Position numbers and translations under genes: made by a program. Below the pieces are notes generated by a model. The model did not search any database, had not been told where the DNA came from, and saw only the letters and a list, made by a program, of their open reading frames with translations. Shown piece by piece: positions 40,257-40,795 of a stretch of 40,795 bases of DNA (its first letter is position 1; the number at the start of each line of letters is the position of its first letter). Origin of the DNA: [Clostridium] methylpentosum DSM 5476 (GTDB taxonomy: Bacteria; Bacillota; Clostridia; Oscillospirales; Ruminococcaceae); NCBI GenBank assembly GCA_000158655.1, contig EQ973338.1:495633-536427 (forward strand). Direction: 5' to 3'.

Positions 40257-40795
40257 TGACCCCAAAAGGTCAGACAAATATCTCCAACCCAAATTGTTCA
40301 AGCAGCTGAAAGGGCTTGTTGCCTGTGGAGAGCAGGCGGCAAGTCCTTTAGTTTCACTTTGATACGGCGGTTATTGTAATAGTCGAGATATTTCGATGAG
40401 TTCTTGTTTGAAGTGATCCATGGATTCAAACTCTTGTAGATAGAGCAGCTCACTCTTGAGCAGGCCGAAGATCACGGCATTGTCCAGGCAGTTGCCTTTT
40501 GGCTCATACTCTGTCGGATATCTTTCCCATTGATGCACTCAGCAATAGTCATGGGTACACAGAACTATAAAAAGATCAGCTGGCGCCGTTGTTTGGACTG
40601 TGCCAGTTTTTTGTATGAAGAAAACCACTCGCTGGGCGCGTGGATGAAAAGAAGGCTTATGCCCTGGAGCACTTACTGCTACTGTTTGTGCTGGTATTGC
40701 CATCCCTGGTCAGAATCAAGGATCAGATTGGTTCCATCCGAAATCTTCTCAAAAGCCTTGTCCAACATAGTCGTAATCATACTCAAAACAGGACA
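40257..40795 (-). pseudogene. IS3-family transposase (orfB, IS150-like) remnant
   Basis: TGACCCCAAAAGGTCAGACA (40257-40276) looks like the IS3/IS150-type terminal repeat. Inward on the minus strand, fragments of an rve-type integrase domain appear: LDKAFEKISDGTNLILDSDQ and GWQYQHKQ near 40682-40785, then [14 protein letters not shown] and [14 protein letters not shown] near 40400-40520, then RRIKVKLKDLPPALH. It is broken by a stop after GWQYQHKQ, about 110 bp of extra sequence (about 40541-40681), a deletion after AVI and a one-base insertion before the NNRR block. The element continues beyond the right edge. Confidence 0.85.

Noticed and set aside
1-40795. CRISPR arrays
   Set aside because: No regularly spaced direct repeats of CRISPR type and no cas genes were found.

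Overview
The window looks like a chromosomal segment of a low-to-mid GC Gram-positive anaerobe of the Clostridia, probably Oscillospirales/Ruminococcaceae-like. Pointers are strong AGGAGG-type ribosome binding sites, TTGACA/TATAAT promoters, a lepA-hemW operon, a Feo iron system with an MntR/DtxR-type regulator, an M-box magnesium riboswitch, an OmpR-class two-component system next to an HtrA protease, and IS200 and IS3 remnants. The taxonomic call is inference from gene content only.

Layout. 1-4400: a fructose-6-phosphate-aldolase-type transaldolase (-), a double solute-binding/GGDEF receptor (+) and an MntR/DtxR-like regulator (-). 4459-14277: feoA, then feoB, which is cut in two by a 7.36-kb element (6183-13542). 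The element carries a large serine recombinase at its left end, a three-gene glycosylation module (two GT2-type glycosyltransferases and a polytopic GT-C-like membrane protein) behind its own near-consensus promoter, and a 61-aa ORF near its right end. The two junctions reconstruct an inverted-repeat attP. Joining the flanks at a shared TTT restores the conserved FeoB reading frame exactly, so this is a site-specific and potentially reversible insertion in the iron transporter. 14300-16350: a DUF6064 protein, about 1 kb without a credible gene, and tRNA-Lys.

16522-23800: the lepA-hemW operon, a perfect 26-bp inverted repeat, corA behind an M-box riboswitch, a zinc-ribbon/TM2 protein, an Imm5-like protein and a TfoX-C-like protein. 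23817-28808: an M14 carboxypeptidase divergent from a tight operon of Nudix hydrolase, transglutaminase-like lipoprotein, HGSNAT-like membrane protein and QueG-like iron-sulfur protein, followed by a CBS-domain gene whose Shine-Dalgarno lies in a hairpin. 29023-36858: a hypothetical gene, a two-gene ribbon-helix-helix/Cys-rich pair, a response regulator - histidine kinase - HtrA cluster with an 11-bp-periodic operator-like repeat before htrA, a MATE exporter, a small ORF and a DUF2798 membrane protein with a terminator in its leader.

37024-40795: tRNA-Met and tRNA-Glu behind two tandem promoters, a decayed IS200 tnpA, an Lsa-type ABC-F gene preceded by what reads as a complete ribosome-mediated attenuator (MRHFSC leader peptide plus competing helices), and a decayed IS3-family transposase that runs off the right edge.

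The most interesting signals are the feoB-splitting serine-recombinase element with its glycosylation cargo and the ABC-F attenuator.
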